64,000 nucleotides of DNA, from positions 1 through 64,000 of the forward strand of contig JAHBVJ010000016.1 in the NCBI GenBank assembly GCA_019637615.1, read 5' to 3'. This stretch comes from Anaerolineae bacterium. GTDB lineage: Bacteria; Chloroflexota; Anaerolineae; Aggregatilineales; UBA2796. Below, one piece after another: positions 16,567-26,247 of the stretch; the stretch's first letter is position 1; each line of letters starts with the position of its first letter. The notes below the pieces were generated by a model, which was given only the letters and a program-made list of their open reading frames with translations, was not told the DNA's origin and did not search any database. Made by a program: the position numbers and the translations under genes.

Positions 16567-17838
16567 TCAAGCTTCGACAGGTTGTCCACGCAGCCGCAAG
16601 ATCATGATCATAAATAGTATCTGTGCAAGGGTAGCCGCCGCGAGGAAGGCCACCGCCGCGCCAACCATGCCGTAACTCGGCACCAGCACAAGGCCAAGGA
16701 TAACAGCGGCGGTGACGCCGACAAAGCGACAGAAGGTAGACTCAGCCGTTTTTCCACGCCCCATCAAGATTGCCTCGCTGATCGATTGTGCGCCCTGCAT
16801 GATCACGCCTAACGCTACCACTGCATAGACTTCCGGCCCGACCGCGTACTCGGCACTCCCAACCAGCCGCGCCGCGATGTTGTACAACAGCACGAACGGG
16901 ACAAATACCGCTAATGACAATCCGGCGTACCCGGTGAAGGCATTGATGACCATCTGGCGCTGTTTTTCGCGCGGGGATCGGGCGATGCGCGGCATTAAAA
17001 CGGTGCTGATCCCCATCGAATTAAGGATGAAAATCATGCTCAATTGTTTGGCTAACGAGTAAACACCGACATCATTTTGGGATGCGTACTGTTCTAGCAG
17101 CAGCAGATCGAGCGTGGTAAACAGCAGATAGAAAAGCTGCCCGATCCAGACAGGCGCGGAAAACTTCAGCAACGCGATGATTTCAGCGCGGGTAGGCAAT
17201 TCGATCTTGAAGTGGATAGGCAAAGGCCATGCCAATGTCACGCCGATGAGCATCGGAAAGTACGATAGGCCATAGATGAGCAAAGCGGGCAATGTGCTTG
17301 TTGTCCCGATCATGAGATACACAATGATGGTCACGACGATCTGGATCACATTGCTGCCGAGGAACGTGGCGACCAAGCGCTCATTCGACATGAAGCCCCG
17401 CGCGAGGCCGTAGTAGGTATAAAACGCGCTAATGCCGATGAAAACGACGATATACCCGATATCCAATCGATTGGCAACGCTCAAGATAGGCACTGACACA
17501 AACAGGGTCAGCAGGAACAAGGCGATCTGCATGATGAACATGATATTGAGATAACGCGCCACAACTGGCTTGTTATCTATGTGGGTGGCGATGTATTTAG
17601 CCATCACATGCTGACCAAAAGGAATCGTGACAATCGCCATGATATTGGCGAGAGCGATGCCATACTGAACGTATCCATAGCCTTCCGGCTTCAACCCGTG
17701 CGCCAACACCAGCCCGTAGGCTAGTCCGAGCGCACGTGCCACCATCAAGCCGCCAGAGACGACGACGCTGCCGCGCAGAAAACTCCAGTCACCGTTGATT
17801 AAGCGCTGCTGCAATGCACGAATATTCAATACAAGCAT
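16567..17838 (-). CDS. polysaccharide flippase, MOP/Wzx-like
   Basis: A 423-residue polytopic inner-membrane protein with about 12 hydrophobic segments, of the oligosaccharide flippase type that moves undecaprenyl-linked units outward. It starts with a basic amphipathic stretch (LQQRLINGDW), then SFLRGSVVVSGGLMVARALGLAYG, a typical first-helix pattern. PEGYGYVQYGIALANIMAIVTIPFGQ (about residues 50-75) and the later YGMVGAAVAFLAAATLAQ near the end are characteristic. It lies upstream of tRNA-Tyr on the same strand and downstream of a glycosyltransferase gene, with which it may form an operon across a 67-base gap. Substrate not known. Confidence 0.88.
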   Translation of the reverse strand: MLVLNIRALQQRLINGDWSFLRGSVVVSGGLMVARALGLAYGLVLAHGLKPEGYGYVQYGIALANIMAIVTIPFGQHVMAKYIATHIDNKPVVARYLNIMFIMQIALFLLTLFVSVPILSVANRLDIGYIVVFIGISAFYTYYGLARGFMSNERLVATFLGSNVIQIVVTIIVYLMIGTTSTLPALLIYGLSYFPMLIGVTLAWPLPIHFKIELPTRAEIIALLKFSAPVWIGQLFYLLFTTLDLLLLEQYASQNDVGVYSLAKQLSMIFILNSMGISTVLMPRIARSPREKQRQMVINAFTGYAGLSLAVFVPFVLLYNIAARLVGSAEYAVGPEVYAVVALGVIMQGAQSISEAILMGRGKTAESTFCRFVGVTAAVILGLVLVPSYGMVGAAVAFLAAATLAQILFMIMILRLRGQPVEA

Positions 17839-17905
17839 TCCTCATCTCATGCATCGCTGCATGATCATACATGACCTGTGGATATATGTTACCATAGCGT
17901 AAATA

Positions 17906-18892
17906 TTAGCACTGCACAAGTGCTTCGAGTTCTCTGAAGGTCGAATTCCATTGCGCGGCGTGTTCATCGCGCAACACGTACATTTCTTGACTCAGGCGAG
18001 CCTTGTTCTTTTGCGCGATCTTGACGGCTTCCGCAATGCTTGGGCCAGCGTGACCGACGAACAGTGTTCCTTGATAGAAATATTCACGCAGGGCAGGCTG
18101 ATCCGAAACCAGCACAGGTTTACCAAGCGCCATGCCATCTTGCGCGCCGCCAAGCAGCGAATATGGAAACGTGGTTAGCGCCAACACCATGTCACAATTG
18201 TGCAGCAGCGCCCAATACTGTTCACCGTGAAGATAATCCGTCCATTTGCAGTTGGCGGGTGCGTTTGAAACGGTCTCCTGAGAAACGCGCTTCAAATCCC
18301 CTGTAATGTAGAATTCCACCGTAGGCAGCAGTTTTGCTGCGTCCAGAATGCATTCTAGCGGTTCATCTTCAGCGAAGGTATTAACCACTGCCACTTTGGT
18401 GGCGCTCTCTTGGGCAGGCAATATATCCACGATTGGGACGACTTTCGGTGGACGTTCAAGCACGATGGCCTTACTCCCCCATGATTCAAACATACGCTTG
18501 AAGCGTATCTGATCGGTCACGTTTAGCGTGGCTTTGGTAGCCACCCAACGCTGAAGAAACAGTGACCATCCCCATTTTCTGGAGAAGAGGGCAGGAGAAT
18601 GCGTATCCATGATGAATTTGGTGCCGGAAAAAAGGCAGAAGAAATAGACACATAAGCCAGCAAACACGGGTGGGTTGGTGACGTAGACGTAGGCCGGACG
18701 TGCCTTACTCAGGAGCAGCCATGTTTGGAGCCATTGGAGTGGATATTTGAACGGTGCATAAAAAGGACGCTTGTATTTTAGAAAGTGAACGTGATGCATC
18801 TGTGCATTTAGACGTCTAGCGAACATTTCTGTGCGAGCCTCTTCCGGTGCCCAGACCACAGCCACAATATTCTCTTTGACGTGATTCATCAA
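17906..18892 (-). CDS. glycosyltransferase, GT-B type (group 1-like)
   Basis: A 328-residue GT-B fold protein, probably adding a sugar to a lipid-linked or surface glycan on the cytoplasmic face. The N-terminal half has an amphipathic/hydrophobic stretch (YAPFKYPLQWLQTWLLL, ARPAYVYVTNPPVFAGL) that may hold it at the membrane. The C-terminal half carries the nucleotide-sugar region: PLECILDAAKLLPTVEFYITGD, then DMVLALTTFPYSLLGGAQDGMALGKPVLVSDQPALREYF (about residues 235-275), the usual site of the EX7E-like motif; the first Glu is not obvious here. It is shorter than the typical 370-400 residues. Donor and acceptor are unknown. Confidence 0.8.
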   Translation of the reverse strand: MMNHVKENIVAVVWAPEEARTEMFARRLNAQMHHVHFLKYKRPFYAPFKYPLQWLQTWLLLSKARPAYVYVTNPPVFAGLCVYFFCLFSGTKFIMDTHSPALFSRKWGWSLFLQRWVATKATLNVTDQIRFKRMFESWGSKAIVLERPPKVVPIVDILPAQESATKVAVVNTFAEDEPLECILDAAKLLPTVEFYITGDLKRVSQETVSNAPANCKWTDYLHGEQYWALLHNCDMVLALTTFPYSLLGGAQDGMALGKPVLVSDQPALREYFYQGTLFVGHAGPSIAEAVKIAQKNKARLSQEMYVLRDEHAAQWNSTFRELEALVQC

Positions 18893-19241
18893 CCAGACCT
18901 CCCAGTTATGCTTACGGTAAAAGATCGCGCTCTGTCTAGTAGTACAGTGATCTGTAAGATTGTTTCAACTAGCTTTGAACCACACGTTCATTAGATTACG
19001 ATTAACCCAATACCTAAAAATAGTCGAATTGCCTAAAATTAGCAATCTCAGGAGAGGGGCGCTTTTCTCAGAAGGGACGTGACTATGACTACCTTAGATG
19101 AGGGAGGTTGTAGGATGGCACGTTTTTAACCATTCGTCTAGGCGAATCTCCAATACAATTCTGATGTGAAGTCAGGTAAGCTGAACCCAACTTTCCTGCT
19201 CTAAACTTGCAGTTCAAGTCAATCTGCTGTGACGAGGTGTT
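18893..19241. other. divergent spacer, no gene seen
   Basis: About 350 bases between the minus-strand glycosyltransferase and a plus-strand membrane protein. It should carry promoters in both directions. I could not identify a strong matched pair of boxes or a structured element. Confidence 0.4.
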
Positions 19242-20414
19242 GTGGATACCTTATCTAGCTCGATCCCACTAGCAATCTTGACAATCGTCTTCAAATTTGC
19301 AGTTTTCGTCTTTGGCGCTTTGATGGTCGGACTGGTGCTGGCCTCGGCAACCCGTACCTTTCTGTTGCCCCGCAGTGCGCGCGATAAGATCACGCGCCAA
19401 GTGTTCGTTGCCGTGCGCATGGTGTTCAATCTGAAACTGCGCAAAGTGACCACTTACGAAGAGCGCGACAGCATTATGGCTGTTTATGCGCCAGTAGCGC
19501 TCTTAATGCTGCCCGTTGTTTGGATGGCAACAGTACTGCTTGGCTACATGTTGATGTACTGGGCAACAGGCGTTGAACCGATGATCAATGCCTTCCGTCT
19601 CAGCGGCTCGTCGCTGTTGACGCTCGGTTTCCAAACCTCTGACAGCGTCGGCGAGATGATCCTGATGTTTTCGGAAGCGGTGTTAGGGTTGACCTTGATC
19701 GCGCTGTTGATTGCCTATCTGCCTACTATTTATTCGTCGTTTTCCAAGCGCGAACAAACCGTATCGATGCTAGAAGTCCGCGCTGGTTCGCCTCCGTCGC
19801 CAGCGGAAATGTTCAAGCGCATGAAACGCATCGACCGCTTCGATGAATTGCCCGTGCTGTGGGATGTGTGGGAGGTATGGTTCACCGAGTTGGACGAAAC
19901 ACATACGTCCCTAGCCGTCTTGCCCTTCTTCCGCTCCCCACAGGCACACCGATCATGGATCACGGCAGCGGGGGCAGTACTCGACTCGGCGGCGTTGTAT
20001 CTAGCTGCGCTTGATCTACCGAAAGACTCACACGCGCCGCTCACTATCCGCGCGGGGTATATCGCGCTGCGGCATATCGCGGACTACTTTGGCATCCCGT
20101 ATAATGCCAACCCCAAGCCCGACGATCCGATCAGTGTATCGCGGGTGGAATTTGACGCCGTGCTGGATGATCTGATCGCGGCTGGCATTCCTGTACACAC
20201 GAATCGCGATCAAGTGTGGAAGGATTTCGTCGGTTGGCGAGTCAATTACGACACGGTGCTGCTGGCTCTGGCAGCGTTGTTTATGGCTCCGTACGCGCCT
20301 TGGTCGTCTGACCGCTCGTTGAGGATAGACCCAAGGATGAAGCGGCGCGTCCGCCGGATTTTTCAGACGCCCAACGCAGCGACGGTGATCGCCCCGACCT
20401 CAGAAAACTCATAA
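19242..20414 (+). CDS. membrane protein with ion-channel-like pore segment
   Basis: A 390-residue integral membrane protein starting at GTG after GACGAGG. Hydrophobic segments lie near residues 7-33, 78-106 and 140-170. Between the second and third, SGSSLLTLGFQT resembles the pore loop and TxGF-type filter of tetrameric cation channels. A soluble tail of about 220 residues follows (KREQTVSMLEVRAGSPPSPAEMFKRM, HRSWITAAGAVLDSAALYLAALDLP), with a conserved-looking HRSWITAAGAVLDSAAL helix. I take it as a channel-like or channel-derived protein of the small bacterial family annotated as potassium-channel-like, but cannot assign an ion. It stands alone, with no cofactor gene beside it. Confidence 0.65.
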   Translation: MDTLSSSIPLAILTIVFKFAVFVFGALMVGLVLASATRTFLLPRSARDKITRQVFVAVRMVFNLKLRKVTTYEERDSIMAVYAPVALLMLPVVWMATVLLGYMLMYWATGVEPMINAFRLSGSSLLTLGFQTSDSVGEMILMFSEAVLGLTLIALLIAYLPTIYSSFSKREQTVSMLEVRAGSPPSPAEMFKRMKRIDRFDELPVLWDVWEVWFTELDETHTSLAVLPFFRSPQAHRSWITAAGAVLDSAALYLAALDLPKDSHAPLTIRAGYIALRHIADYFGIPYNANPKPDDPISVSRVEFDAVLDDLIAAGIPVHTNRDQVWKDFVGWRVNYDTVLLALAALFMAPYAPWSSDRSLRIDPRMKRRVRRIFQTPNAATVIAPTSENS

Positions 20415-20511
20415 CAAATCACTCTCATTGGCGACAAGGGTTGCTGATACAGGTTATAGTTCTGTACATTTCATGTAAGTACATAACCTGAACAGAAACA
20501 AAGGCTTCGTC

Positions 20512-21702
20512 ATGTCGAATATCGACAGATTGAAATCCATGTTGGCGTCGGTGGAGGGGACGACCCCCGTCCGTGTATCGGTTGGGGCTGACGGGCAGCC
20601 GACTACACAGCAAGTGCAGCTCACTGCCGCCGAACTGATGACAGCACTGGGCATTAAGCCGAGCAAACCTATACGGCGTGTAACCATTGCCTCGACTGCG
20701 AAGCCGTCGCTGCGGGTGCGCAAGCTCCCCACCACCAGCGCTGCGATTGTGGCTAATCTGCTGCCGGGGCAAGTAGTCGAAGTCATCGATCAGGCAGCCG
20801 TTACCGCCGATAACTATCGCTGGCTGCAATTAGCTGATGGACGCGGCTGGATCGCGGAACAATTCACGATTCCAGTCGATGAGAGCGTTCAATCGCCTTG
20901 GACATTGCCATTCACCGCGACGCAACGTGGCGTTCATGCCAGCGCAGGGGGCTGGTCACCCGCGCCGCAAGATCGTCAACTCGACCTTGTACGCAGCAAC
21001 AAAGTAGAAGTGGTGTTGATCGTGGCGTATGAGCCTTTGCAAGCGCAGCAAGCTATCCCGCGTTTCAAAGGCGCGGGCGTCAAGCAGTTCGTTTTCCGTG
21101 CCGCCGCCCACCTGATGCCAACTTCCAATCCGGGGGAGTTCGTGGAAAAGACCAAGCCGATTTTGAACGAGTATGCCAGCACGCTCGGCACCACGCGCGA
21201 TATGATGATCGCTGTGCATAATGAGCCGAACCTAATTCCCGAAGGATGGGTCACGGCATGGCATAACGGCGGTGAATTTGCGGCGTGGTTCAAGGCGGTG
21301 GCGGCGGCTTACCGCACCTTGTTCGCCGGAGCCAAGATCGGGTTCCCCGCGCTCTCCCCCGGCGGCAGCGTTTTGAACCTACGTACCGACGAAGCACAGT
21401 TCATCCGCGAAGCTGCTAGTGCCATCAATGACGCAGATTGGATCGGCGTGCATTATTACTGGCAGAAGCAAGACGGAAGCGACATCGCGCCACCCATCAA
21501 CAATTGGAAATCGTGGTTCGGCTCCAAGCCCCTCGTCGCCACTGAAGTCGGGCCGACTGATCAGAATATCATCACCGCGCCCGCCATGCGCTTGGCCTAT
21601 CAGCGCTTCGCCGCTATCAACGTGCCTGTCATGGGCTACATTCTGAATGGCGCGGGCGGGTGGGAAAATGCCGCATGGGACGTACACAACATTATCTGCT
21701 GA
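20512..21702 (+). CDS. SH3-like domain plus TIM-barrel glycosidase-like protein
   Basis: A 396-residue two-domain protein. Residues about 60-125 are a bacterial SH3 (SH3b) module: LRVRKLPTTSAAIVANLLPGQVVEV and RWLQLADGRGWIAEQF. Residues 140-396 look like a glycoside-hydrolase-type barrel, with GVHASAGGW on strand 1, AVHNEPNLIP supplying an Asn-Glu-Pro acid/base and LVATEVGPT a likely nucleophile Glu, the clan GH-A pattern. There is no signal peptide, so it may be released by lysis or be phage-derived; I see no phage genes nearby. Substrate, perhaps peptidoglycan, is a guess from the SH3b module. The ATG has AAAGG eight bases before it. Confidence 0.72.
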   Translation: MSNIDRLKSMLASVEGTTPVRVSVGADGQPTTQQVQLTAAELMTALGIKPSKPIRRVTIASTAKPSLRVRKLPTTSAAIVANLLPGQVVEVIDQAAVTADNYRWLQLADGRGWIAEQFTIPVDESVQSPWTLPFTATQRGVHASAGGWSPAPQDRQLDLVRSNKVEVVLIVAYEPLQAQQAIPRFKGAGVKQFVFRAAAHLMPTSNPGEFVEKTKPILNEYASTLGTTRDMMIAVHNEPNLIPEGWVTAWHNGGEFAAWFKAVAAAYRTLFAGAKIGFPALSPGGSVLNLRTDEAQFIREAASAINDADWIGVHYYWQKQDGSDIAPPINNWKSWFGSKPLVATEVGPTDQNIITAPAMRLAYQRFAAINVPVMGYILNGAGGWENAAWDVHNIIC

Positions 21703-21722
21703 TGACGTAAACCAAATTACGC

Positions 21723-22148
21723 CTAGAAGGGTGTGTTGCCGCGTGTGCTGTTGCCCTCATCATCACGCACCAAGAAGTTCTCTAAGTCTTCGACAAGTTC
21801 CGGCTCCGGGCGGATCGGATCGACGCGTAGCCATGTGCGACCAGCCCGAAACAACTGCCCACGTTGGAGCGGCGTGCGTCCCGTCAGCTTTTCCGACCCG
21901 ATAAACGTTCCGTTGCGGCTGTTGGTATCTTCCACAAAAAATTGCTTGCTGGTGATCTCGTAAATGACGCGGGCATGTTGACGCGAGACCTGTGAGTCGT
22001 AATCCAACATGATGTCACAGCCATCGCGACGCCCGATGGTAATCAGCAATTCCGTGCCCACGTCTGGCACGCTCCACGACATCGTTTTGCCGTCCAGTGG
22101 GCCGCTCATAAAGGTTATCGACACGCGTTCTTGGGCGCGATCTACCAT
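21723..22148 (-). CDS. FHA-domain phosphothreonine-binding protein
   Basis: A single forkhead-associated domain, about 141 residues. Key residues are visible: IGRRDGCDIML, QVSRQHARV and DTNSRNGTFIG, the surface that reads phosphothreonine. I prefer the ATG at 22148 to an upstream in-frame start at 22220, because GGGAGG sits nine bases before it and the longer version would run well into the kinase gene. Only four bases separate it from the stop of the upstream Ser/Thr kinase gene, with the ribosome binding site inside the kinase's last codons. A regulatory partnership with that kinase is the natural inference. Confidence 0.88.
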   Translation of the reverse strand: MVDRAQERVSITFMSGPLDGKTMSWSVPDVGTELLITIGRRDGCDIMLDYDSQVSRQHARVIYEITSKQFFVEDTNSRNGTFIGSEKLTGRTPLQRGQLFRAGRTWLRVDPIRPEPELVEDLENFLVRDDEGNSTRGNTPF

Positions 22149-22152
22149 CTTC

Positions 22153-25100
22153 TCATCCTCCCGCCAATTGCTTCTTCGCTTCGTCACGACGACGTTGGGC
22201 AAGCGTATTGCCCGGATCAAGCAGCAGCGCTTGATTGAACGCCGCTAATGCATCGCGCGCTTGTTCATGTTCCAGCAGCAAATCACCATACCATACCCAG
22301 ACCGACGCATTACCGGGGTAGTAAGCCGTTAAGCGTGCCAAGCTCGCCAGTGCTTCGGTTGACCGATTGAGCGCGGACAGAGCGCGGGCTTTGCCGTACC
22401 AGCCACCATACTCTTTCGGGTTAAGTGCCAGCGCCCGTTCGTAGACCGCTAAGGCTTCTTCATGCCGATCCATCAGGCGCAAAACCGCCCCCTGACGAAT
22501 CAACGGCACGGTCGAGGCGGGCTGCAAACTGGCGGCGGTTTCAGCCACCGCGAGGGCTTCTTCACGCCGTCCCAAGGCCAACAGTGGATCGACCTGATTC
22601 AGGTGAAACCATACGTTGCTGGCGTCCAACTTGACTGCTTGCGCATAACTTGCCAGCGCATCCGCGTGACGTCCGCTATCTGCCAAGACCAGACCGCGCT
22701 GATTCCATGCCCAACCGTGATTCGGTGCGATCTCAATCGCTTCGTTTAACGCATCCAAGGCTTCTTTGAAGCGGCCTAATTTGCGCAGCGCTTGTCCACG
22801 TTTGAGCCAGCCATCTAAGAATCGTTCATTGAGCGTGAAAGCCCCTTCTAAGGCTTCCAGACACTCAAGGTAACGATCTAAGGCATACAGCGTATTGGCC
22901 TTATTGTACCAGTACCACGGCTTGTTGTGATCGAGTTGAAGGGCACTCTCGAAGCAAGTGAGGGCTTCCTCCGCTCGCTTGGCAGACACCAACAACAAAC
23001 CCAGATCGTTCCACAAGGGCGCGGCGTCCGGCATTAGGTCGAGCGCCCGTCGTAGGGCAGTTTCAGCTTGTGCAGGCTGCTTGAGGCGGCGGCGGGCTTT
23101 GCCTAACATGCCCCAATAGGTGCCTTCAGTCGGATTCAAGGTCGTCAGCTTATCCAGCACTAAGGCCGCTTCGAGGTCTTGCCCCAGCACCAGCAAGGAC
23201 TCCAATTTGCGGCGCAGCAGCGGTTCCGATTCTGGCGCGGCACTGAGCGATTGATCGAGCGCGGCAAGGGCATCTTGATGGCGTTGCAGCTTTTGCAGCA
23301 CGCGCAGTTTCGCTTCGACTGCGCCTATATTGGTGGGTTGCAGTTGTAGCGCGAGATTGAAGGCTGCCAAGGCATCGTCAGGCCGGTTCACCGCATCCAG
23401 CAGCAGCCCTTGTTTACGCCAGCCGTCTGCAAACTCTGGATCAAGATGCGTGACGTGTGTAATCGCCTCCAGCCCGTCCTCGAAGTGTTTCATCTGCATT
23501 TCTAGATCAGCCAGCAGCAGCCAACTCCATTTGCTGTTTGGCAAGCGTTCGGTGGCGGTTCGTACGGCGGCGACGGCCTCGTCAGGGCGTTTCAGACGGC
23601 GCAGTACTTTGGCCTTGCCATACCATGACCAACCATCCGACGGGCGCAGTTCCAAGGCGCGTTCATAGGCGGCAAGCGCTTCGTCATGGCGGGTCAGCCG
23701 CGCGAGGATCATGGCGCGTTCGGCGTAAGCCTCTGCCAGCGTCGGCGCAACGGCGAGCACCTCATCTAGTTTCCCTAACGCAGCCTCGAATTGTCCGGCG
23801 GCATTCAGTTGGCGGGCGACACTCAACAAGAAGCGTTGGTCGGTAGGGCGGAGCACGAGTGCTTTCTGGTATGACTCCAGTGCTTCGGCGGGTTTTCCCA
23901 TGCGCTCCAGCAAGACCCCCTGCGCGTGCCACAACCATGCCTGCGCAGGATCGAGATTCAAGGCTTGTTCAAAGGCAGCATGAGCGGCTTCAAAATCGCC
24001 ACTGAAGCGCAGTGTATTCGCCTTCCGTCCCCAGATCCACGCATAATCGCTGGCTGGCGCAAGTTCTAGCGCGCGGTCATAGGTGCTGACGGCTTCCTCG
24101 TGATAACCGAGTTCGGAAAGGCCATACGCCTTATCCATCAATTCTTCGATTTCGAGTTCGGCCTCATTGATCGCTGGCACGGGTCGCGCCAGCTCCTGCT
24201 CGTAGATGGCGCTCAGTTCACGCATGACGGCTGACCACGTAGGCGGGCGTGAATTGGGCTGCTTGTCCAGACAATCCATGATCAAACGGCGTAACGGAAT
24301 CGGCGCACGCATCGGGAGCGACTCTGGAAAGCGCGGGATTTCAGTTCGGTGTGCTTGCAGCCATTCGTCAAATGTTCGCGCTTTAAAGACCTGTGTCCGC
24401 GTGACCATTTCGTACAGGATCGCGCCGAACGAATAGATGTCGGAACGCACATCAGTGGGCTGCGCACGGGTTTGTTCCGGCGACATGTACGCCGCCGTCC
24501 CGACGATGGCTCCGGCACGGGTCAAGCGATCATCAGGTGACTCGTCTAGCGCCTGTTCGCCGCTGTCCCGATCTAACGTGCGCACAAGGCCAAAATCCGT
24601 CACCTTGGCGACGCCATCATAGCTCACCAAGATATTGCCCGGTTTGAGATCGCGGTGAACTAAGCCGGGAATCATGCTCGTCGCGTGCAGCATCCCCCGG
24701 CACACATCCAGCGCGATCCGTAAGGTGGTTTCCAAGGACAGCGCGCCCGCTTCGATCCAGCTCTTAAGATCGGCGGTGAGATTTTCCGCAGGGGAAATGT
24801 ATTCCAAAATGATGTGCGGACGTTCCGCTACATGCTCATCGCCAAAGCGTTGAACTTTACGTGCCTGCACGATATTTGGATGCTTTTCCAGTCGCATCCA
24901 CGCCAAGGCTTCTTGCTCAAAGCGTGCCGCCGCACGATCATTGCTCAGGAAGCGCCCCTGAAAGGTCTTGATAGCAACCGCATCCCTCGAATGATGATCG
25001 CGGCAGATATAGATGATGCCCATCCCACCGCGCAGAATCCGCCGAATTTCATAGCGCTTGCCCTGAATCCGGGGATCGTGGTCAACCAGCCAATCATAAA

Positions 25101-26037
25101 CCTTGTAATCGCCGGTCTCATCATCCATCGGGCGGACGATAACCTTAGGCGGCTTGCGGCTGCTCGGCGCACTGGGCGGCGGCATCAAATCCGAGGTGGG
25201 ATCGTTGGCGGAGGGCAGCTGGAACGGCGTGGTCGGCAGCATGTCGCGATCATCTGGTGGCAACATATCGCTATCGACTGGATCGTCGGGGGATGCCTGA
25301 TAATCCACGTTGGGGTCAGCAGCCAGATTCGAGAGCGGTTGCAACAGACTGTGTGGCAGATCGTCGTCATCATCGACATGAGCCGAGGCTTCATATTGAT
25401 TGAGCAATGACTCCGCCGGATCAACGAATGGAGGTGCCTCGTTGGGGACGATGGGCGATTCAACTGTCCCTCGCAAATTCACTGCGGGCGCTTCCACCGT
25501 CTCGCGGTCGGCAGGGCGCGGCGGCAAGCTGGTGGAATATGAATCAGCTAACTTAACGACGGCTTTGCGCAACCATTCGGGCTGATCATCCACAGTCAGG
25601 TCGGCGGCTGCCCACAACGCTACGGCGATGTTGCGCGGCGTGTGCAGGATGTTGGCGGTTTGTACCGTCCATTCGATGTAGGCTTCAACGCTGCGCGCCG
25701 CCAGTTCGCGGTCAGCTTGGCGTGGCGACTGTTTGCCTGCCCGTCGATAAGCGATGAGCGCTTTGCCGACGTAGGTGATTAGCAGTGTATCATCCCGCAG
25801 CGACAGCTTGGCGCATAAATCACCGAGTACGAACGCGTCTGACGCTTCGGGCACGGGACGCCGCAGCGCCAACCGCCCCAAGCGCCGCACATTCTCGTCG
25901 GGATCACTGGCGAAGGGATCGGTGCGGTCGTGTTCATGGCGCTGCGAGAGCATCTGCTCTTCATGCTTGATCGGCATTAAAATGATACGGCGTCCAGTTT
26001 GTGGCACTGGTGGGATCGTTGGGTTGGGAGTTGGCAT
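22153..26037 (-). CDS. eukaryotic-like Ser/Thr protein kinase with TPR array
   Basis: A 1294-residue cytoplasmic signalling protein. Residues 1-325 are mostly disordered and acidic, with a helical patch. The Hanks-type kinase domain spans about 328-600: RILRGGMGIIYIC (glycine loop), VAIKTFQ (Lys), HRDLKPGNIL (catalytic loop), TDFGLVRT (metal Asp) and YMSPEQTR. All catalytic residues are kept, so it should be active. From about 640 to the end there are roughly 18 TPR units of the W-Y/G-A-x-A form (for example EALAAYERALELRPSDG). No transmembrane segment is seen, unlike PknB-type receptors. It is co-transcribed with the FHA gene 4 bases downstream, which may read its phosphorylated targets. Confidence 0.93.
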   Translation of the reverse strand: MPTPNPTIPPVPQTGRRIILMPIKHEEQMLSQRHEHDRTDPFASDPDENVRRLGRLALRRPVPEASDAFVLGDLCAKLSLRDDTLLITYVGKALIAYRRAGKQSPRQADRELAARSVEAYIEWTVQTANILHTPRNIAVALWAAADLTVDDQPEWLRKAVVKLADSYSTSLPPRPADRETVEAPAVNLRGTVESPIVPNEAPPFVDPAESLLNQYEASAHVDDDDDLPHSLLQPLSNLAADPNVDYQASPDDPVDSDMLPPDDRDMLPTTPFQLPSANDPTSDLMPPPSAPSSRKPPKVIVRPMDDETGDYKVYDWLVDHDPRIQGKRYEIRRILRGGMGIIYICRDHHSRDAVAIKTFQGRFLSNDRAAARFEQEALAWMRLEKHPNIVQARKVQRFGDEHVAERPHIILEYISPAENLTADLKSWIEAGALSLETTLRIALDVCRGMLHATSMIPGLVHRDLKPGNILVSYDGVAKVTDFGLVRTLDRDSGEQALDESPDDRLTRAGAIVGTAAYMSPEQTRAQPTDVRSDIYSFGAILYEMVTRTQVFKARTFDEWLQAHRTEIPRFPESLPMRAPIPLRRLIMDCLDKQPNSRPPTWSAVMRELSAIYEQELARPVPAINEAELEIEELMDKAYGLSELGYHEEAVSTYDRALELAPASDYAWIWGRKANTLRFSGDFEAAHAAFEQALNLDPAQAWLWHAQGVLLERMGKPAEALESYQKALVLRPTDQRFLLSVARQLNAAGQFEAALGKLDEVLAVAPTLAEAYAERAMILARLTRHDEALAAYERALELRPSDGWSWYGKAKVLRRLKRPDEAVAAVRTATERLPNSKWSWLLLADLEMQMKHFEDGLEAITHVTHLDPEFADGWRKQGLLLDAVNRPDDALAAFNLALQLQPTNIGAVEAKLRVLQKLQRHQDALAALDQSLSAAPESEPLLRRKLESLLVLGQDLEAALVLDKLTTLNPTEGTYWGMLGKARRRLKQPAQAETALRRALDLMPDAAPLWNDLGLLLVSAKRAEEALTCFESALQLDHNKPWYWYNKANTLYALDRYLECLEALEGAFTLNERFLDGWLKRGQALRKLGRFKEALDALNEAIEIAPNHGWAWNQRGLVLADSGRHADALASYAQAVKLDASNVWFHLNQVDPLLALGRREEALAVAETAASLQPASTVPLIRQGAVLRLMDRHEEALAVYERALALNPKEYGGWYGKARALSALNRSTEALASLARLTAYYPGNASVWVWYGDLLLEHEQARDALAAFNQALLLDPGNTLAQRRRDEAKKQLAGG

Positions 26038-26159
26038 TCTTATCCGTAACGATACATTGATACGCTTCGACTTATCTCTATTTTACTCGATGTCATCCGT
26101 TGTGTGATGTACAGCCTACATCCGATTTTGTGCCGTTCACGCATGTTACCGTTTCCCTA

Positions 26160-26188
26160 TTGACCTCCCTACCTGCCCATGTTATGGT
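26160..26188 (+). promoter_or_regulatory. promoter candidate for aspS
   Basis: TTGACC (26160-26165), 17-base spacer, TATGGT (26183-26188), 59 bases before the ATG. The -35 is good, the -10 moderate. Confidence 0.45.
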
Positions 26189-26247
26189 AGCCCGCGTTTC
26201 AGACCAAGATATTCGCGCTTGAACGCTACTGAGGCGGTTCTATATAC

